Shown here: positions 58,060-64,000 of the stretch, piece after piece
Layout: each line of letters begins with the position of its first letter
Numbering within the stretch: the stretch's first letter is position 1
Origin: Antedon bifida
Taxonomy: Eukaryota > Echinodermata > Crinoidea > Comatulida > Antedonidae
Reading direction: 5' to 3'
Assembly: GCA_963402885.1 (NCBI GenBank)
Contig: OY727095.1
Coordinates: 20,093,001-20,157,000, forward strand
DNA: 64,000 bases
Made by a program: the position numbers and the translations under genes
Notes under the pieces: generated by a model
Database searches by the model: none
The model's input: the letters and a program-made list of their open reading frames with translations, nothing else
What the model was told of the DNA's origin: nothing

Positions 58060-58345
58060 TCTCATAAAATATTGCAAGTTTGCATGATAGTTGATTGTAA
58101 GGCACCATTTCATAAAAATACTGTATGGTATGGTAAGGTAGAGCAGTGAATAAGAAGTTGTAAAATATTGCAAGTTTGCATGATAGTTGATTGTAATGCA
58201 CCATTTCTTAAAAATACTGTATGGTAAAGTAGAGCAGTGAATAAGAAGTTGTAAAATATTGCAAGTTTGCATGATAGTTGATTGTGTTTCATAAAAATAC
58301 TGTATGGTAAGGTAGAGTAAGAAGTTGTAAAATATGACTAAATAT
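58060..58345 (-). repeat. About 95-bp minisatellite, three units
   Basis: TAAAATATTGCAAGTTTGCA..GATAGTTGATTGT is repeated at about 58066, 58160 and 58253, each followed by CATTTC.TAAAAATACTGTATGGTA. A fourth, weak relative lies at 58392-58460. Open frames across it are artefacts. Confidence 0.85.
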
Positions 58346-58532
58346 ATAAACAAAACAATTAACATATTTACACAGATATTTTTTTTTTAATATTGCAAGT
58401 TTGTATTTGGTAAGATGATTGTAAAGCAGCAGCAAAGTGTGGTATTATTTACAGTATGTATTGCAAGGTACTGTTTAATAAAGTAGAACATCAATGTTGA
58501 CAGACTAAAATCTGATTCATTATTTTCTATGT

Positions 58533-60395
58533 TTACTTAAATTTTCTTCCTCTCTTCTGCACCTTCTTACATCCCTGCTCATTACAACCTGAACACTGGG
58601 GGTAGTATTCATCCACTAGTTGCAACTCATCTAGTGTTCTGCAGTGGATGCAGACATCTTCATAACCTGCCGAATAAAAAGTTACCTCGATTGGAGTATT
58701 ACATGTTAAGTTTTCTCTAACATACACTTTTTTAAGTGGATCGTCATCTGCCATTTCAATAGTTGTCAGGGTTGCCCCACAACTATAGAGTGCTGTTTCC
58801 ATTAACAATTCCAGTGCGTGTCTTGTCTTTTTTGTCAACTTCTTCTTTGCATACCTCCACTTTTCGCACCTCCACTTTTCGCATTCCTTGCACTGTATGA
58901 TCACGCCAGCATTCTTAGCCGTTTGGGCTGATGGATTGAAAGGGCATCCATGTCCTGTGGCTCTAGTAAATGTCAAAGAACGCCTGTAATGTTTTGTAGT
59001 TTTCTGTGAAAAAAATTCCGTGGTATCATCACTTCACCTTTAAATAAGCTTTTACAATTGCTTTGATAAATTCTCCATGTTCTCTTTCAGATATTAGCCT
59101 GAAACCAAATACTCATAAAAGCAATGAACACAAAGTTTATCTTTCTATATAGTTCCTCAAATGTGTAAGATCAAAATTGGAAGTCTGGAGGCTTACATAC
59201 ACTACACTCGAGGCGAGGTACACTTTAATATCGAGAACATGTAGTTTTAGCAATGGTTGTCTATAAACTGCTTTAGCTGCTCTTGGTTCTTTAGATGCTG
59301 TTGGGTTTTAACTTCTGGAGTCAAGGAGTCATCAACCTTTAAAAGAAATTTAAAAAGTCAATATAGATAGTTGAAACAATTAAATAACAGAATAACAAAA
59401 TTAATTTCATATAGAGACAAGAGTATTTATTTGAAAAAATATCATTTACCTGTAAAACATTACTCCATAAGTCAGCCATTTCATCAACATCAGCAGGACC
59501 AAAAGTTTTAAAGCCCTGATCCTTCAATTTGAGATGCTCCATAACATGTCGCAGTAACTCGATGCAGGGCTGCACTGACTCTAGTACCTCTTCTTTGAGC
59601 TCTGTGATAGTTTTAGCCATTTCCCGAGTATCTTTTAGGCCTCCACACATAGTTAACTTGTCCTCCTGTATTATTGCTTTCTCCCTCATCACACCAACAC
59701 CCTGTAGTCCAACATCAATTATTGACATTATGCGCTCAACTGGGTTTTTCCAACTGTGTTTTGGGGGTGTTCTCACAGCACGGAGGAAGTTAACAAACAT
59801 GGCAATCAGTGATAACAGAAAGGTATGTAGCTCTATGGTCTGGACCTCCATCTGTATAGGCCAAAAGCATCGGCTTGTTCAAGTTCAAGGTGGTCATCTC
59901 CTGTCTAAGTTCAGTCATGTGCCGTATAGGTGAAGATGGCTGGAAGCAGTTCTCTTTAAATGAAATGCAAACTTTACCTACATGAAACGAGTCATCGATA
60001 TGGTCAGGAACGTCAATAAACAGATTAACACTTGGTGTTAGACTCAGCCGTGTGAAGTCATGGTCTGCCACAACAAACTTTTTCCCCATGGCTACAAGAA
60101 CTTTGCCATGCTCAACAGCTGCCACTGGACAACCTGGCTCACCCACCTTGATAGCTGACAAATACTAGATGCTCTTTGAACTGGACACTAATTTCTTCTG
60201 GTAACGAAAAAGTGCTGAAGCATAATGGGAGTCTACATGATAAGCTCGAAATTGTCTTGCCTGAACCATAAACTTGATCTTTAACTTTCCAGTGAAACGA
60301 GCAGCAGCCTTAGCAGTTGGTCTGCGTGGCCAAAACTGTAACCTCAACCATTGAAGACTTGGTATTTTGGTACAATTTTTTGGTTCAATACAATA
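58533..60395 (-). pseudogene. Second Y-family transposase, truncated
   Basis: Motifs match the gene at 47859-51275: PSLQWLRLQFWPRRPTAKA (60370), IKVGEPGCPVAAVEHGKV, DHDFTRLSLTPSV, FQPSSPIRHMTELR, YTDGGPDHRATYLS, then KHSWKNPVERIMSIIDVGLQ (59770-59710), and a Cys-rich C-terminus GHGCPFNPSAQT, CKECEKW, CIHC and CSGC (58976-58533). It keeps the NPVER segment that the first copy lost, but the VDDKHK motif is missing (60162-60185) and the 5' half is absent. Frame changes lie near 60165 and 59840. A 15-bp duplication gives KWRCEKWR. Confidence 0.75.
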
Positions 60396-60654
60396 AACTT
60401 GTGTTTATGAGGCCCACTCTTGGCTTCGTCCCCCAGCAGAGACACAAAATGAATAAGTAATTAGATACGCGCACGCTGTCATTCTCACATGGTTAATAAA
60501 CCGCCACACAGCTAGTGGAGAAAAGATAAACAACAAACATTTTGAACTTGCTGGAGCGTGTTTTATTCTGGTTCCCGGTCGCGAGCAGGCTAATGTTTCA
60601 ATTGCCAGTTGTTCGCAGTAGAATATTAAATAAACAAGAGAAGAGAAGTCTCCA

Positions 60655-60935
60655 TTGTTGTTACGAGGCCTATACGGTTTCCATTGTTTTCATTGGGACT
60701 GGCCAAGTCTCTAGCATCGTGTTACATAGGCCTACTATAACATAGTAAAAATTAAATATAAACAAAATATATGGATTACGTACTTGAAATAACGTATTAT
60801 TGCTTCTTATATTTTTTCCAAGTCGCACTAGCTAGGCATAGCATAGCCTCTAGCATCGTGTTACATAGGCCTAATATAACATAGTTAAAATTATATATGG
60901 ATGTTGATACTTGAAATAACGTATTTATATTGCTT
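60655..60935 (-). repeat. Tandem dimer repeat R2, copy B, inverted
   Basis: Reverse complement of 14878-15150, including both internal units (TCTAGCATCGTGTTACATAG twice) and the flank TTTCATTGGGACTGGCCAAG. Some substitutions and a short deletion in the second unit. Confidence 0.85.
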
Positions 60936-62511
60936 CTTATATTCTCTCTATAGTTTGATTCTACAATAGCCTCAAGTTTGACCTCAAAATTAAGGGTGCG
61001 TCTTATACACCGAACATAAATGCCTCACCACACAGATTGTACATATCGTCACCTCGTTGGCTAGGCCTGAGTAGGCTAGGCCTAGCTACAGTGTACTAAC
61101 GTAACGGCAACCTGCTTCTGCCTAGTTTTCAAGGCATTTTAGCGTGATGTTATACTAAATATGATGAAAAGATTTGTTCATTATGGAGCTGTTTTAGGCG
61201 CTCCGATAAAATTTTATTTGTAAACGTTTACGATTGGAATAAGCCTAGGCTAGTATTTATTTATAGTTATACGCACGACCACCGTACCCCCAGCGCAAGC
61301 CCTTCTTGGCGGCCACATGGTGTACGGTATTCGACTAGTATATTCTCCAGTTGATTTAGCATGGACCTAGCGTACACACTTCTCGGATACATAGATACTA
61401 ATCGAATACGATTGTCCGTGAAAACGTGCGCCCTCTCGAAATGATCGAGCGAGGCTAGCCCACACACGTGCGTGTTACACACACGGTCATGCACTCGATG
61501 TTGCGGGTGCGAAACTCATGAATAACAAGTTAGAAAGAACTTGTTGAGGCTGGGCGCGGCTGAGCCTAGGTAAGAAAAATCCTAAATAAAGGACGCCGTT
61601 GTAGATATAACAAAATATATTATTACAATAATATTGATTACAATTTAAAAAAACATTGTTTTGATGAAATGTAAAGTGCGTCTTATACATCGACGATATA
61701 AAAAATACCGATATTTTACTCTCAGTTAGGGGGTGCGTCTTATACACAGGTGCGACTTATACCATGGAGTAAAGAATAAGAGGAGACACAACTTGAATAG
61801 TTCAATCAGTTCACCGTATTTACCGCTTCCTTAAGGCTATGCTTGTAATGAGTATTTAATAGGTGCTAAACACTGCCGTTACGTAACCCAATTAGTAAAG
61901 ATTACAATGTTTACTGCCCGCGGACAATTTTGGTGTAAGTACACATGCGTATTAGGTCGTGTTAGGACGTCATAATACTCTTGCTAGGCGATGTGCGTTC
62001 AAGTGTGAAAGGTGTACTATACTGTTTGTAGGCCTACTGAACTTGTATTCCGACCTTGTTTATTTTATAAAAAAGCAGCGCTATTCTACTGGATAACTTT
62101 TATTAATAAATAAATAATACGAGTTTTATACGGCACCGATTAAGGAATTATATTTATACGGTTTTAATGAGTATTTATGTTGGTAATTTCTCCAGACAAC
62201 TTATTAACATGATGGATTAATGAGTTTAATAAAGACGTGTTTTTTTAAGGCCTACGGTGTAAAATTAGGCCTAAATGGTAGAGTACGATCGTTGTAGATT
62301 AATCCTAATCTTGGTTGTGTTTTATATGTTTTCAAAAATAAAAAAATACTTAAATATTGCAATGCTATAGGTAAAGTACCGTATTCATGATCGCAAAGGC
62401 TGAATTGTATACGGTAGTCTATAGCTTTTGTTGTCTGTTAAATAACAATTTATATCTAATTGTTTGTAAGCGATAAGGTGTCAAATACAGTTTATATGCG
62501 TCCAAGATGTT
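60936..62511. repeat. No gene seen; three GTGCGTCTTATACA words
   Basis: GTGCGTCTTATACAYCG occurs at about 60996, 61676 and 61734 in the same orientation, with a related GTGCGACTTATACC at 61751. They may be remnants of a repeat, but boundaries are not visible. Minus-strand frames at 61267-61747 have no motifs. Confidence 0.45.
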
Positions 62512-62574
62512 ATGAATAATGCAGGTAGGCCTAGTATACAGTACTGCAATCAGTTCAATCCAACATTCATCAGA

Positions 62575-64000
62575 ATGACGCGTCCTAAGAAAACTGCACA
62601 AGACGACTTTTACTACGAGTCCGACTTTTCCGATTTAGATTTTGAATTAGAAGAGTTAAGCTTTAACTCCGGTGACGAAGATGTGACAGACGAGTTTAAT
62701 TGTGTTTGTAAAGAAAAAGATGATGCAGAAATGATAGGGTGCGAAAATCCCAAATGTTTGAAATGGTACCATTTTCGTTGCGTTGGAGTAACACAAGACT
62801 CTCTACCGAAGGGCGAATGGAAATGTCACGTTTGCACCGAATCCGCTGTTTGCACAGATAATTTGCACACCCAAAAACTAAAAAAAGGTAAGCTTTTATG
62901 ATTGTAAAAAAGTAATGAATTCACCAACAGTGTTCTGTTTAGCAGAAATATACAAAACTCTGCAAATGTTGATATAAAACAATTAATTAGGCTTATATAT
63001 TTTATTTTAAAGTTTAAAAAAAGTGTATTTAAAAATAATTTTAATGGCTAATGTCTAGCATAATAATGGGGTGGTAAAACATAAGTGGGATAAGTGTAAG
63101 CGTACCGATTTCCACTAATGTTTTGTGAAGCCTATAATTTATTTTTCTGTACATTTATTTAGGAAGTAAAATGAAACGCCCCAAAAACGGGTATAGCGGG
63201 GACGAGGCATTGGAGTTTGCAAACGAAAATTTACGAACGTCTGTATTCTCAATCAAATCACATCCGATGTTCAGTGGCTCGTTTCCTAACGCCGAAATAG
63301 CGCAAGAAATAGCGGCACAGATCTTAACAGCAAATATGTCAACATTTACAGAATTCGCTCGGCAGACAACAAGAAAGTTGTGGACTGTGGTCACCAGCGG
63401 TGACAATACATTTTTAGGACCAGAAGCTAATGAATGCATGTTCAGGGAATTGAATTCACTTATATCTAAAGATGAAGACATTTTTCAACATTGGAAAACA
63501 TTATGTGACAGAAAATGTAGAGTATCAGATATACTTTACAGTTATGTGATAAGGACAATGTACGCCAATATTGTGGCTGAACGAAACGGATAACCAGGAT
63601 GAAGATCTTTTGACTTCCAAAGATGAACAAGTTGTTCGGTATGTTGCTGGCTATATTCCATTCGCGTTGATTAAACGGTTTAAAGGCACTAAAGCCTCTT
63701 CTCTCTGCCATATGCTATCATCGTGGAAGGAAGGAGTTGAACCGGACGGCGATAACTTCTATACATATTCAAAAAAATGGATTGACAAACAAAGTAGAGG
63801 GGGGCTGTTTAAGGTCAACCATAATGTTTATATCTTCTTTAGGAGGGTAGAAGTTTTGACTAGACGAGTACTACATGTTTCGAAAATATTAACATTCAAA
63901 TCATTAAGCATGAGTGACGAGATAATAAACATTGTTATTAACGACGCTATGATACAACAGTTGTGGTGCGCACTTGTCGACGGAAAGCTCCACGGTGCAC
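62575..64000 (+). CDS. PHD-finger protein, transposon-like family, 3' end off window
   Basis: Exon 1 62575-62887 and exon 2 from 63163, joined in phase across GTAAGC/TTTAG. Acidic residues (DDFYYESDFSDLDF) precede a PHD finger, CVCKEKDDAEMIGCENPKCL, KWYHFRCVGV, EWKCHVC, a complete C4HC3 set for binding histone tails. Exon 2 begins GSKMKRPKNGYSGDEALEF and continues through FSGSFPNAEIAQEIAAQIL. The frame stops at 63591-63593, but one base further on the family continues as NQDEDLLTSKDEQVVRYVAGYIPF to the window end, so a one-base frame change is present. An upstream ATG at 62512 is possible. Such PHD plus VVRYVAGYIPF proteins are multicopy in marine invertebrates. I would guess a transposon gene, but no terminal repeats can be seen. 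Confidence 0.65.

Overview
The window is AT-rich animal DNA: spliced genes with GT-AG introns, tRNA-derived SINEs, LINEs and many DNA transposons, with no bacterial or viral gene order. A marine invertebrate, probably a deuterostome and perhaps an echinoderm, fits best. Reasons are the very frequent palindromic octamer TAGGCCTA, a LINE with a 2A-like motif of the kind described in sea urchin LINEs, and P2X7-tail-like and SAMD3-like genes typical of such genomes. The species call is an inference.

Nearly everything recognisable is mobile DNA, much of it nested. 1-5 kb: a TCTATAGA minisatellite and a three-level nest of repeats with readable target-site duplications. 5-8 kb: an almost full-length but broken L2/CR1-like LINE. 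8-15 kb: a second copy of the outer repeat, a SINE, an internally deleted LINE and unremarkable AT-rich DNA.

15.2-35.6 kb is the centrepiece. A satellite-like array of about 63-bp monomers was split by two unrelated TTAA-specific transposons. An 11.7-kb piggyBac element (15419-27082, minus-strand gene, broken) and a 5.6-kb Kolobok-type element (28081-33695) each sit exactly at the TTAA of a monomer. The Kolobok element has 111-112-bp terminal inverted repeats and an apparently intact 10-exon THAP-domain transposase of 740 codons. Tail-to-tail with it, only 15 bp away, lies a second spliced gene that resembles the cytoplasmic C-terminal domain of P2X7 receptors.

36.5-44.6 kb: a minus-strand SAMD3-like gene with nonsense codons, whose intron holds a Harbinger-like element. 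45.1-52.0 kb: a decayed transposase gene (X) whose coding sequence is interrupted by a 4.2-kb transposon (Y) flanked by TTA duplications. 53-62 kb: a truncated Harbinger end, another satellite-type array, and fragments of Merlin, LINE, hAT and a second Y-family element. 62.5 kb to the end: a PHD-finger gene that runs off the window.

Reading frames, splice sites and repeat boundaries were worked out by eye. Family names rest on motifs, not on database searches.
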